From NCBI GenBank assembly GCA_902729315.2, contig LR746277.1, positions 1,059,001 to 1,123,000 on the forward strand: a stretch of DNA of 64,000 bases, given 5' to 3'. The notes under the pieces are model-generated. The model made no database searches. It was given only the letters and a program-made list of their open reading frames with translations, and was not told where the DNA came from. A program made the translations under genes and the position numbers. Each line of letters opens with the position of its first letter. Position 1 is the first letter of the stretch. Source of the stretch: Spirodela intermedia (taxonomy: Eukaryota > Streptophyta > Magnoliopsida > Alismatales > Araceae). Shown here piece by piece: positions 22,531 to 35,191 of this stretch.

Positions 22531-23802
22531 ATTTAAGTACTCTAATTTAATATTTATACCTAAAAATCAAAATAAACTTTCTTTACTTATAGAGATTTCA
22601 AGTAGATCCTAAAAAAAAGAAAAAAAGTTGAAAGCATCATTTTAAAATTTAAAGTGTAAAAACAATAAGAATAAGATAGTAACTTTTGTAAATTATGAAC
22701 GCCAAAGGTATCTAACTCTAAAAATTAGGAAAAAATAAATAAAAAGAATAGATAACTAAGTCTAATTTACTATCCTTAAAAACCTCATAATTTAACATGT
22801 CACTCTATGACCAAAAAAATTATTAGAGGTTGAGAATTAAAAATCAAGTACATAAAACTAAAAATAGAGAAATAATTATTTTAAAATCTAGAAGCCAGTA
22901 CTAAACTTATTCTAAAATTGTGAAAAAGTTATAGAAGATAAGAAACTAACTATGCTACACTTTTCCAAAATATATTAGCCTAAATCCATGAGACACTCAT
23001 AAAATTAGGTTTGATCTAGAAAAATATAGAGAAGAAAGAAAAACCAAAAAAATGATTATTGTAAAATCAATACCTATTCTAAATATTTTCTAAAATTGCA
23101 AAAAAGTTATAGATAGGAAACTAATTACATCAATAATTCTCAAGAGATTGTGACCAAAATCAATGTTTTGCTCAGGAAATCAGATTCAATCTAAAGAAAG
23201 GTTGAATTAAGAAGCCTAAAAAATGATTTCTAGTGATGGGCATGATGATTCTATTATCAAATCACCAAAACATAATCTTTGGACAAGAAAAAATATTCAT
23301 TGGATTCTTAAGGAAGTAAGGTATTCAAGAAAAAGTATAAATCTAAAATAAATTGCATGATTGGATACATATCTATTTTACTTATTCCAAAAAATACTTT
23401 CAATGATATGTTTGACGATTTTGTCACCAAATTGTCAAAATATGATCTTTCAAAGAGATAAAATATTCTTTGGATTCATAATAAAGTAAGATATTAAAAA
23501 AATTATAAATATAAAAGAAACTAAACTAGTTGATGTAGATTTCTTTTCCTTTGTCTTGGTTTCACCTTCAAGACATGAGAAATCGTAGATAGAGAAGAAT
23601 GACTTACTAAAAACTCAACAAAATGCCATCTACGCAATGATACTTGTCATCTAAAAAATAAGGAGTCTAAAGAGTTATGAAATGAGAGAAAAAGATAGAG
23701 AGATCATACTTGGAACTTGAAATCTCAACTATTTGTCACCTAGCCATCACCTCTTATTTGAGCACAAAAAAAATCTCTTTTTATTTGCCCTTTTTAAGTT
23801 TA
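22531..23802. repeat. AT-rich block with two diverged tandem dimers (about 180 and 170 bp)
   Basis: This sequence belongs to the material separating the two halves of the gypsy element. AATAATTATTTTAAAATC at 22,871 recurs as AATGATTATTGTAAAATC at 23,051, with a further shared TCTAAAATTG and AAAAGTTATAGA. GATGATTCTATTATCAAATC at 23,244 recurs in diverged form at 23,414. I see no coding sequence and no clear transposon ends. Confidence 0.6.
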
Positions 23803-23807
23803 TATAT

Positions 23808-25541
23808 TGATAAGTCTTCATTATCATGAGTTGATAATTAATAAATAAAATATTTTATCTTTAACTCATGATAAATAGACTTATATTTATGTTAAATTGT
23901 GAAAAGTAATTTTTTGTTGATTAATGTGAATTATTGACTAATTATGTGATTTTATATGATTTTATATTATTTTTATAACTTATTTTTAAGATAAATAAAG
24001 AAAAAGAAAATAATAAAATAGAAAAGGAGGGACTCATCAACCAATTGAGCCTACAAGCTGGTCAGAAGTGTAGTAGGGGGAGCCATGAGTAAGGGATCGA
24101 ATGACTATATACTGATGGGGGCACATGTGTGTCACTCTCCTTCTACGTCATTGGTGGCCAACTAGCTATAAGGTAAGGAGTGGTTGTACATGCGAGAAAT
24201 GGATTCATTACTTGTAAATTTGATATTACTATAGATTCGTCTAAAGCTTCAACATACAATTAATGTAGGACTAAACTTGCATTATACCTTTCTTAGAATA
24301 ATTTTATTTATTTTAATATCTAAAATACCTCTTAGTTATAATAGAGATATATTATGATGACATCATTTTATAAATGTATTAGAGTAGTTATTTCAATCTC
24401 TCTCATATAGGTGGGTGACTAACGCAAGTTCAAATCCTACCAAAACCAAAACTTGTATTTTTATTTGATTAAATTATGACTTTTCTGCATATTGTGAGTG
24501 AAGGATTAAGCCATCAAAATTACTAAATTATCGACGAAAATCTCATTGGCACGATCTGTAGAATATTGTTATTAAAATTACTGAATGATTTGCGATAAAA
24601 AGATCATAAATCTATCAAGTAAAGTATCTTTGATTGATTGACAGACAAGGTGTCGTTGAGAAGAAGACGATCTACTAGAAGACGAGTCACTACCTCTTGA
24701 GAGCATACTAGACACAGCGAAGAGTCTCATCTTGTTGTGCAAACTTGAGGATCAAACTCCTTGACACGTGTCCCATCTCTATTTAACTCCTCACGATCAG
24801 GTGATAACCACTAGAAAACCGCAAAGTCGTCATTTTTCTATTATGTTAGGTGACAGTTGTCAGAAATGATTAGATGACTTATTTCATCAGTCTCTGAACT
24901 TCGCAAGAAGATTTAAAAATTATCCATATTATTCTTATCTAAAGAGAGTCTTTGAAGCTATGGACACTACACGACAATCTTCTCGAATGCTCAAGATTTC
25001 AGTGCATTGTTGACGCATCGTCGCCATGATGTCAAAACTCTATTTTCCTACTTTTAACTTAATTTTTACTTCACTTAGTTATAATTTGTGTGATTTAAAT
25101 TTATCAAATTATTCTTTAATTATAACTCTTCTAGCTTTTATAGATATTAATTTGATCAATTAAATCATTTCTAATCACTTATGTAAGAATCACTAGACAA
25201 AATGCCAATTTAGTCTAATTCACGTTCATTGGGTGTTAACATCATCTTGACGTTTGCACTCTTATTTCTCTTTTTCGTAAATTTTAAATATATTTTATTT
25301 TTATTTCTTAATTATTATTTTTAAAAATCATATTCTTCAAAGAAAATTCTAAAAAAATACCCAATATTATATTACATCCTTGTGATTGACTTGGAAAATT
25401 TCTATTATTTTTGGGAACTTTTATTAAATTATAATTGATATATTTGTTCAGAAATACTTTTAAATACCCAAAAAATTATATTTTCTTGTTTTATAAATTT
25501 TAAATTTGTGTGATTTACTATACAATAATTAAGTCACATCA
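23808..25541 (+). mobile_element. Solo LTR copy 1 with 5-bp target-site duplication
   Basis: The sequence begins TGATAAGTCTTCATTATCAT and ends TTAAGTCACATCA, so it has TG...CA ends with a short inverted TGAT/ATCA. It is flanked by TATAT at 23,803-23,807 and TATAT at 25,542-25,546. About 1,734 bp long, it resembles the copies at 26,075 and 29,834 along its whole length. No primer-binding site follows it and no internal region is attached, which fits a solo LTR left by unequal recombination. Orientation relative to transcription is assumed to be the same as copy 2. Confidence 0.88.
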
Positions 25542-25546
25542 TATAT

Positions 25547-26074
25547 TCTTGTCCTTTTTTAGCCTTCTTTCTCCATCCTTTGTGTTGCATGATTATGCCT
25601 TATCTTTTGGACATTGTCTATTTTTTTATGTCCAATCTACCCTTTCTCATGTGTGGGGTCTTTGAGTTTTAATATTTTATGTTAATTCTTCTCACTTTAG
25701 TAAAATCCATAGAAATTAATCTTTAGAATAAAATTCTCAAATTATAAACCCCTCTTCTTGATAAATTGAGATAAATTCTCAAGGTGAAAAACTTTGAAAA
25801 AAGGTTAAAAAATATTAGTAATTAAATCCATAAATATATGATTTAGATATAGCTAAATTTAGAGTTATTTATACATATTTTTTGACCTTGACTGTAATAT
25901 GACGAGATATTGTAAGTCATTCTCATGATTCATTAATACAAAGTCAAAGAGATAATTAATTAATTAATTCTTAGTGATAAATAAATATTTATCACTTCTC
26001 ATAGACAATTGAACATATAATTCATATTGGGTACTAGGTACTTATTCTTTATTGTCATTTTATTCAAAGCCTTG
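25547..26074. other. Spacer between two direct solo LTRs; nothing recognised
   Basis: About 530 bp of AT-rich DNA lies between LTR copies 1 and 2. It lacks a primer-binding site, a polypurine tract and coding sequence, so it is not a retrotransposon interior. A TTAATTAATTAATT run occurs near 25,955-25,968. Confidence 0.5.
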
Positions 26075-27702
26075 TGATAAGTCTTTATTATCATGAGTTA
26101 ATAATTAGTAAATAATATAATTTTAGCCTTAACTTATGATAAATAGACTTATATTTATTTTAAAGTGTGAAAAGTGGTTTTTAGTTGATTAATGTGAATT
26201 TTTAGGTAATTATGTTATTTTATGCAAATTTATATAATTTTTACAATCTTACTTTTGAGATAAATGAAGAAAAAGAAATAAAAATAAAAATAAAACAAAA
26301 TAAGGGGGACTTGTTGGCTAGTTGGGCCCGCACGTAAGTCGGAAGCACAGTTGGGGAGTAGCCACGAGCAGGGGCTTGAGTGGCTTGGATTGATAAGGGC
26401 ACGTGTGCACCACCCCTATTCCACGTCACCAGTAGTGTGAGACAAGGAGTGGTTGTACATGTGTAAGAAAGAGACTTGCTTTCAAATGTAACATTACTAT
26501 ATATTCACCTGAAACTTCGGCGCACAAGTAATATGAGACTAAACCTAGATCACACCTTTCTTAGAAAGGGGCAAGCAATCGGCATGGGTTCGAATCTTCT
26601 TAGAGCTAAAACTCATATTTTTTTATCTGATTATCGCAACTTTTCTATAGATCGTCAGTGAAGGATTAAGCAACCAAAATTGTTAGATCATCGGCAAAAA
26701 TTTCGTCAAGTGATTTGCAAAGTATTGTTACTAAAATTATTGAACGATTCACGATAAAAGGATCACAAATCCATCTAGTAAAGCATATCCGATTGATCGA
26801 CGAACAAGTCATCTTTGAGAAGAGGACGATCCACTCGGAGACGAGTCACTACCTCTTGAGAGCGTACCAAATGAGATGAAGAGCCTCCTCTTGCTACGTA
26901 GACATGAGGATGAAGCTCCTTAACACGTGCCTTACATCCATCTAGCTCATCTCTATCGAGTGATAGCTACCAAAGAGCCGCAAAATCGTCATTTTTCTGT
27001 TCTGCTGAGTGACAGCCACCGAAGATGATTCAACGACCAATTTCATTGATCTCTAGACTTTACAAGGAGATCTAGAGATTATCCACATCATCTTTGTCCA
27101 AGGAGAGCTTTCGAGGCCATGAACATTGCACGACAATCCTCTTAGATGTTTAGGATTCCAGTACATTACCGACGCATCATCACCATGACGCCGGAACTTT
27201 GTTTTCCTACTTTCAACTTAATTTTCACTTCATTTAGTGATAATTTATGTGATTTAAATTTATCAAGATATACTTCATTCAATTATGATTCTTTTGACTT
27301 TTACATATCTTAATTTGATTAATTAAATTATCTATAATTATTTGCGTAAGAATCACCAGATAGAACTCTATTTTCACCCACGTGCGTTTGTCAAGCGTTG
27401 ATGTCATCTTGACATCCGCACCCTTATTTCCCTTTTTTTTGAATTTTAAAATATTTTTTTTCATTTACTAATATAAAATTTATAAAAAATAGTATTTTTT
27501 GAGAAAATTTTTGAATAATTATCATACATTAGATTATATCCTTGTGATTGACCTAGAAAATTACTATTATTTTTAGAAGTTTTATTGAAGTATAATTGAT
27601 ATATTTGTTTGGAAATACTTTTAAATATCCAAAAAAATATATTTTCTAATTTTAAAATTTTAAAATTTATATGATTTAATATACAATGACTAAGTCACGT
27701 CA
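26075..27702 (+). mobile_element. Solo LTR copy 2, no target-site duplication seen
   Basis: It begins TGATAAGTCTTTATTATCAT and ends CTAAGTCACGTCA. It is about 1,628 bp, shorter than the others because roughly 150 bp present in copies 1 and 3 is missing near 26,565. The flanks are CCTTG and CCCTA, which do not match. It keeps more C and G at sites where copies 1 and 3 have T or A (for example GGGCCCGCACGTAAGTCGG near 26,323), which suggests a younger, less deaminated copy. Its right end abuts gypsy reverse-transcriptase coding sequence directly. Confidence 0.85.
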
Positions 27703-29130
27703 CCCTATAATTCACATGAATTGTAAGTATAATGTCATTCTTCCTCTGAAAAAAGAACTAAGACACTAAATGGGGGCATGAGAAGGAAAACATGTCCTAC
27801 TTTCAACAGCTCCTCCAGGTGCAACTGGAGCATCTTGTATGAGGCCATAGCTAAGGGTTATTCCCTCGATAATAGTCCAATTATATTTAAATGCACTACC
27901 TCAATGGTAATTTAATAAAAAGTTTTTCATGTATAATAATATGAAATTCTTTGAGTAGTAGTAATACTTGAGGGTGATCTATCAACCTTTCTTCTCCTTC
28001 CACCTCCTATAATATGACAAGGTAGGTATCCACATCTTTCTACAAGTCTAGCTTCAATTACATTATAGAGATGAATTGAGGTTTCACCATCTCTTGTGTA
28101 GATCACTATACAAAATAAGATTGATCTCCCACACATGAGAATTTCATTGCAATAGAGGAAGATTCCCACCTTTGCTTTGTCACAAAGTTAGCTCTTAGAA
28201 TGATACTGAAGTTATCCATCCTCAAGTCTGGAAAGTACAATATATCTTCCCATGTACCATTTAGAATTTTCACTTTTTAGGCCAATCCCACACATGTTTA
28301 GGCTTCTAAGTTGATAGCCTTGATTATGTTGTCAATCAAAACCAACCTTAATCTCAAATGATGGGCCTCTCATGTAGACAATAAATTATGTGTCACCTTG
28401 GAATCTATGAAGGCTCTTGTTTATATGTTGTTGACTGTAGTCCCCACAAAAAGTAATTTCCTTAGAGTTACCTGAATGACCTTGGCTTGTATTGCTTTTA
28501 GGAGTTGAAGAGTATTCAAGTTAGATGTCTTCTCAATCTTTGGTGGTGGTTGTTTTAGTGCCAAAATTAGGTTAAGGTGAGCTTTGGCCATGTGATGATC
28601 TACACTGTGGAGGCAATTTGGCACTCTAATAGGGTCATCCACAAACGTGAAACCCTATCTACTTGGGACCCTCTCCATTCTAATTCCTACTAAATTGTTC
28701 TCAACCTTCTTTTGCCAACAATATACCCCCTTGTTTGCAATTATTATTTTCCCCTTTGTTCTCTTGGGATGTGTTACTATTGTTATCCTATTGTTGATGT
28801 TGATTATCAATTAGCCCATCTGCCACTATCATGCCTATACGAATATCTTGGACACCTTCCCGACATAGTTTATTTTGGGCCCGTGTTTACAACCTTTCCA
28901 TGAAGTAATGGAGTTTGTCTTCTTCATCTATGAGGCGTCAACATATTCTCGGCTACACAATATGCTTCAATTGTCTTATTGTTGTCATAGTGGCTTGTCC
29001 ATAGTTGGTGGGATAGAATTGGTCATGAATCTCTTTGGTTAGTTAATTCTAACATGTCACCATCAGTCTTGTCTTGTCCTCTAGCTAAAGTCATCACCAT
29101 GTCTTTGCATGTCCTATAAGAAATAAGTCT
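27703..29130 (-). mobile_element. Decayed Ty3/gypsy retrotransposon, gag-protease-RT start
   Basis: Reading the minus strand, there is a gag domain (EEDKLHYFMERL near 28,930 and CREGVQDIRIGMIVADGLID near 28,850) and a decayed zinc-knuckle region (SVDHHMAKAHLNL near 28,590). An aspartic-protease-like stretch follows (KLLFVGTTVNNI and AFIDSKVTHNLLS near 28,450-28,380, where DTGATH is expected), then the N-terminal RT approach (LAMASYKMLQLHLEELLKV near 27,840). It ends in the frame QRKNDIILTIHVNYR at 27,703. The element then stops in the middle of RT, and the missing continuation resembles the start of the piece ending at 22,530. It contains stops and frame changes and is not functional. Confidence 0.82.
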
Positions 29131-29828
29131 CTTAAGAAAAATCTTTTCCTCTTATAAAGAGGCCCTTGCATATCGGTAATTTTGTAAATCTTAAAGAAAA
29201 ATTTTAATCAACATGACGCCCTATGTTTTGTGCTCTAAACTTATGCTGCATTATGAAGTTATATTCTATTATGAGTTATTACCATCTCACATGTTTAGAC
29301 ATTAACTTAGGCTGTGTTAAAGTAGTTTTATGTCACGTTATCTATGTAGATTATGAAATAGTTCTCTAACAAACAGTGTCTTTATCCCTAGAAACAATAT
29401 ACAATGACAATCATCTCTTACTTATGTAGATTATTAAGTTTCCTAGGATGATTGAGGGTGCTGCTAATATTATCTCTCGCAACATCTATGCACGCCATGA
29501 ATGATTTCATCTATTTCACTAGTTAAAAATAGAGTGTTAAAATGACATATATGTCCTCTTGTTGATGATGTGGCCTAAAATGTTGACCTCTTCCACAATT
29601 AAATAATGTTGTCATGGCTCATAAACCCCTGATATGTCCCCTAACTAATGTGGTCATGAATTACTATATTTTTTTCTAATTATTTTGATAATTTTATATT
29701 TGTGAAAAATAACTTTAAAATGTCCTCATAAATTCTATGAAAAATCTAAGAAAAGTTTACTTTCCAACTTTTAATTCATAAATAATTTATTTTTATTTTT
29801 AAATAATTGTCAAGGTTTTTAAACTATA
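29131..29828. other. AT-rich stretch between gypsy gag and solo LTR 3
   Basis: It probably includes the far 5' part or LTR of the minus-strand gypsy element, but no LTR end or primer-binding site could be recognised. No gene is seen. Confidence 0.35.
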
Positions 29829-29833
29829 GATAA

Positions 29834-31631
29834 TTGATGTGACTTAATCGTTGCATAATAAATCATGTAAATTTAAATATTTATAAAACTTAAAAAGTTA
29901 CTAATTTTTAAATATTTAAAAGTATTTATGAACAAATATATCAATTATAATTCAATAGAAGTTTTAAAAATAATAAAAAATTTCAAGTCAATCACGAGGA
30001 TGTAATATAATATCTAATAATATTTTTTAATTTAAAAAATATAATTTTTCATGAATTTTAGACTAAGGAATGAAAATAAAATAGATTTAAAATTTGTGAA
30101 AAAGAAAAATAAGGGTGTGGGCATTAAGATGACATTAGTGTCTGACAAATGCAAATCAAATAAAAATAGAGTACCACCTAACAATTCTTATCTAAGTGAT
30201 TACAAATAATTTAATTGGTCAAATTAAAAAATAATAAAATAAATTTTTAGCATCGCAATGACAATACGTCAGAATCTTAAGCGTTTGAGAGAAATATCAA
30301 ACAATATTTATGACCTCAAAAGTTCTCATCAAACATAGACGAAGTAGACAATTTCTAAATATTTTTACAAAGTCTAAAAGTCAATAAAGTGGGTCAATAA
30401 ATCATCTTTAGCGGTTGTAACTTGATAGAGTAGAAAAATGGCGACTTTGTAGATTTTTGACGATTCCAACAAACATAAGCTGAAAGAGGGTGAGGCATAT
30501 CTTAAGAAGCTTTATCTTCATGTTTGCATAATAAGATAAAGCTCTTCATCGCATCTAGTACACTCTTGAAAGGTGATGATTTATTTGTCAATAGATTGTC
30601 CTCTTTTTGACAATAACTTGTTTGTCGATCAATTTAAGATAATTTATTTGATAAATTTGTGATCCTTTTACCTATAGCATCGTTCAATAATTGTAATAAT
30701 AATATTTTACGAATTGTGATGATGCATTTTTTATCAATAATTAAGTAATTTTTACTACTTAATTGTTCATTGACAATTTATAGGAAAATTACGATTTAAT
30801 TAAATAAAAATATGAGTTTTAACTCTAGTAAGATTCAAACCCTCACTATTCATCCATTTGTATGAGAGAGAGTAAAATAAGTATACAAATACCCTTATAA
30901 AGTGATGTCATAAAGGTATATTTTTTTCATAAATAAGAGGTATTTTAAGTATTAAAATTTTTGAAAACCTTCTAGGAAGTTATGACCACCAATTTAGTCC
31001 CATAGAAGTTATTTGTCAAGTTTTGAGATGGATGTATAGTAATATGAGATTTGATTAATGTGTTCTTTTTTTGTGTGTGTATAATCGTCCCTTGCCTTAC
31101 ACCTAGTTGTCACTAGTGACGTAGAAGTAGAGTGACATGCATTTATCTCCCACATGTTCCCTAGCCACTTCACCCCCTTGATCACAACTCCACTCAATTG
31201 TGCTTTCAACCTACTTGTGGGCCCGATTGGCTAATGTGTTTTCTCATTTTTCTATCTTTTTATTTTATTAAATTTTTCTTCATTTATCTCATAATAAGAT
31301 TAAAAAAATTATATAAATTCATATAAAATCACATAATCAACCAAAAGTTCACATTAGGTTGACTCTTGGCTTAGAAGGAACTGCACACTAATGACATAAC
31401 ATATAAAATCAAATATATTTAACCTTTTGTGGGTTCAATAAAGAACTAAGAAATCCAATGACTTTGATTTATTTATACCATTCGATCATCAATCATTGTT
31501 GGGTCGATTGGTGAGATCAACTATAAAATACTTTTCACAATTTAACATAGATATATATATATATTATCATGAGTTAAGACTAAAACTATATTATTAATTA
31601 ATTATTAACTCATGATAATGAAAACTTATCA
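29834..31631 (-). mobile_element. Solo LTR copy 3, inverted, with 5-bp target-site duplication
   Basis: On the minus strand it starts TGATAAGTTTTCATTATCAT at 31,631 and ends TTAAGTCACATCA at 29,834, the same ends as copies 1 and 2. The flanks are ATAAT at 29,829-29,833 and ATAAT at 31,632-31,636, a perfect duplication. At about 1,798 bp it is the longest copy, and it keeps the internal block missing from copy 2. Confidence 0.88.
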
Positions 31632-31636
31632 ATAAT

Positions 31637-34600
31637 CATGTTAGTACATATATTAAAAATTTTAAATATATTTGTACCATATAAGTAATAAAATATATCA
31701 AATTAAATATAAATTCACCATATAATTTTCAAACTCATATTATTATTTTTAACTTGAATAATTTATATTTCATCTTAATTTATGAGACAATTATTTTTAT
31801 TTTACCCTAATTATTATAAAAAATAAAATATTATCAATAGTAACATCAAGATAATGTTGGTAATGATAGATGTGATAGAAACAACATAAGTTAGCAAGGT
31901 TACCATGGACTGCAACTAAGGACAATAATAGGATAAGAGCCAAGGAGGGCTTGAGATAGTGGCTATTACTTAATATAATAGTCCACCAAAGCAAGGTTAT
32001 CTCTTCACTTGATTTCATCGTATAAAGTATTTTTCTTCTCTCACAAACTATGGTAAATTGGGTGCTATGGAAGCTCATAATGTGTTGGTTAGGATGGTAG
32101 CCCAATATAAAATCCTGTTTAATCATCGAGTGTGATATAACAATGTGAAGGAGGCCAATAATAAGAGTTTACCCAAGGTCATCCACTTAAAAGACATCAA
32201 TAGATGACTAATGATGGTAATGTTCAATAGTAGGACATCTCACTTGACTTATTGTTGTCACAAGAGGATAGCTGAATTGAGGCTGTCAACTCAAATGGGT
32301 GTATCTTAATGTGTCACATGAGAAATCCAATTGTGCATTAGGTTGCAAGAAGATGGCATGGACTTCATGGTACTACTTATGAATGATTTTAATGTCATCT
32401 TAGGTACATATTTCTTGATTAGATCTCTAGTATAGACCTTTTTCTAGTGACATGATGTTTTTGGTATAAGATGGGAAAAAACATACTTTGTCTTGGAGAG
32501 AAAGGGTCTCACATAGACCACAATTGCTATCTATATTTTAGTTATGAGATTGCTTATAGAGAGGCAAAGATACCTCCCTTATGTTATTACAAGAAGAGCC
32601 ATGTTAATCCTTAATATAGGAGGCCAGGCTAACATTAATGGACAAGAGTATGTAGTTATTACTATTGTATGAATAGGTGGGTACATCATGGTAAGTATTC
32701 ATGCATAAGATTCACTTTCAGTAAGCCATCAAGATTGAACAATGGGTGTGTCATGCTAGTGGACAAAGACACATAGGTGACTAACATGTATACTTAACAT
32801 GTAGATATTAATTCACACTATATTGCATTGCATGTAGTGGTGATAGCATGTGAGCCAAGAGAGCTGATGCATCAAAGCAACTAATTTCAAAAGTTGAGTG
32901 TTTGCAGTTCAAGGATTTCATCTATAGTACCTCAAAGATTGCCCTCCAACAAGAAAGTAAGATTTTTCTTATGAAGGAATATGTGATATCTCATTCTTGT
33001 AAGAATAAGGTTGTGTATGGGACCTCACATTTGCATGAGGTAACACATGTATAATTGCACATGGAGGTACACATTAATATGGCAAAACACATGATAAAAG
33101 AGGTATGTGCTAACACAACACTAGATAAAAGAGGTGCATAAAATATTTATATAAAAAGTTGGCAGCTGAGTACATAAAGACCAAATTACCCCCATCTCCA
33201 GCCAAAATCTCCTTTGTATCCTAAATATAGAAAAGTGAATAATTACTCCCAAAAATAATAAAGAATAGACATGTAATTGGAAATTTTTGAAAAAAAATAA
33301 TATAAATACAAAAAAATATTTGCATGTTATTTCTTCATAAAATCTTGACAAAAATACACAACTTATGTATTACTTGAAAATATCATGTTATCAATTAGCA
33401 CAACACAACACTACATGACATCAATAGAGGGATGCATTGACATAATGTGACACGATGAGGTAGGCATATCATGTGCACCATACACTTGAAGGTGCACGAT
33501 GACATTATACATCACTGAGTGGCATGTGCCCCACACATGTATGTCCATGGTACCATATGACGTGTAACAACTTGTGAAGGCTATAGGTAGTATGATGTAT
33601 CACATGGGTAGGTTATATGGCACATGGTCACCAACTACTATTGTTGTGTTTATCCCATCATTATGAGTGAGGGTGGTCATGGCGGCAATTACACCAACCA
33701 TTATCATAACTAATGCCATTCCATAGTTGTACGAGGTGGTCATAAGGGCAGGTATAATGGTTGAATGATGTAAAGGCATCTCTATATGATTGGAGGTGAC
33801 CTATGACAAGGGAAAGAGGTTAACTTTGTTATAAAAGCATAAAAAGCAGCATCTTTTGAGTCCTTATGTGCTTCCACACATTGATGAAGATGGTTGATGT
33901 CAATTTAGTGACCATCAAGTATGAGAGAGTAAAGGTAATTTAATAAATAAATTATTAGGACACTCTGGGGTAAAGAAATAAAGGAGTTTTACTAACTCTC
34001 TCTCTCTCTCTCCCCCCCCTCTCTCTCTCACTCTCTCTTGCAAGCAAAAAATATTGCATCAAGAAAGAGGCCATCTCTTTTTTGCTAAAAGAGGGTGTCT
34101 TTATTGTTAAAAATAGTAAGCCAAAAAAGAGATAATAATGTTTATTTATCCAAAATTTGCGAGCATAAATCCAAATAGGCTTACATTTATATGATTATAT
34201 TAAAATACATAATATATTTATTTTAAAATATAATTATATGAGAGTCTATATACCTATACAAAATATTAATAGAAAACAATAAATAAAATTTTGTAAACAT
34301 AAAAAATTAAGGCTATTATAATTTATGTCCAATCAAGAGAGGAAGTCATTTAGTGAAACCAAGAAGAATGCAAGGGCATAGAGGAAAAGTAGAAATTTAT
34401 TTTTAATGTGGGTACGAAATTCAGAGATCTAAAAATCCTATGTTCTCTAATTTAATTTTCCAAGTATACATAGATGAAGGCAATAATAAACTTTATTATG
34501 AAATGCTTTCAAGGCATACTTAAAATAATTAAATAAATCACATATGAAGTAATCATAAAACATTCGTACCCACAAATATATCTACCATAAAAAAAAAAAA

Positions 34601-34990
34601 CAGAGAAAACATCCATTTCCCCTCATAGATCTCCCTTCCTGAAGTGGAAACGAGTCAGAATAACCATCCTGGATGAACGAAAGGGCAAGGTCGAAGAAGC
34701 GGTGGCATTGATCCTTTTCTGGAAAGAAACAAAATGTGAATTTCTCAGTAAAAGAGAGCATCCTGTTCGTAAATGAAGGAAAACAAAAACAGGAGCTCAT
34801 CCTCACGAACTGCTGCAACAAGGAACATCTGAACTCAAGAAGGGTGATTCGGAGGGAAGGGGTGTGGAGTGAATCTGAGGAAGACAAGACTAGTAAATTA
34901 GGAGCAACACGCTTATTTAAGTTGGGGAAGATCAGATGAGCACATGACCTAGATATGATGTATATATCCCGGCAAGAGTTCAACACGGAA
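31637..34990. other. AT-rich intergenic DNA with a CT tract; mostly unexplained
   Basis: Apart from the gypsy protease relic at 32,280-32,540 I recognise nothing. A CT tract with a C8 run lies at about 33,999-34,038. Between 33,000 and 33,640 short CACAT/ACATG words recur without a clear period. The last few hundred bases before 35,192 should hold the 3' UTR of the proton pump-interactor gene on the minus strand; its poly(A) site is not obvious. Confidence 0.4.
32280..32540 (+). mobile_element. Ty3/gypsy aspartic-protease fragment
   Basis: The plus-strand frame reads WTSWYYL-like and then LLMNDFNVILGTYFL near 32,365-32,415. This matches the DDFDVILGM-FL signature at the end of plant Ty3/gypsy protease domains. 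Stops follow immediately. Neighbouring sequence may be more of the same element, but I cannot assign it. The strand is opposite to the larger gypsy element upstream. Confidence 0.6.
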
Positions 34991-35191
34991 GATGTCAACT
35001 GTTACAACTCACTGAAACCTTCATGGAGATGCCCCGAGGATTGGTATTCCGCCTGTCACTGCCACCGCCACCGCCACTAAGAAAACTGTAAGGAGGCCGA
35101 GAACAGGAAGGAGAAGGAGAAGGATAAGCAGAGCCTGAAACTCTCAACTGCAAAACTAGGTCTCCCCGGGGTGGTAGCAAGGTCGAGCCCG

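Noticed and set aside
23808-27702. LTR copies 1 and 2 as the two ends of one short retrotransposon
   Set aside because: Copy 1 carries its own target-site duplication on both sides, the outer flanks of the pair do not match (TATAT and CCCTA), and the 530-bp spacer has no primer-binding site.
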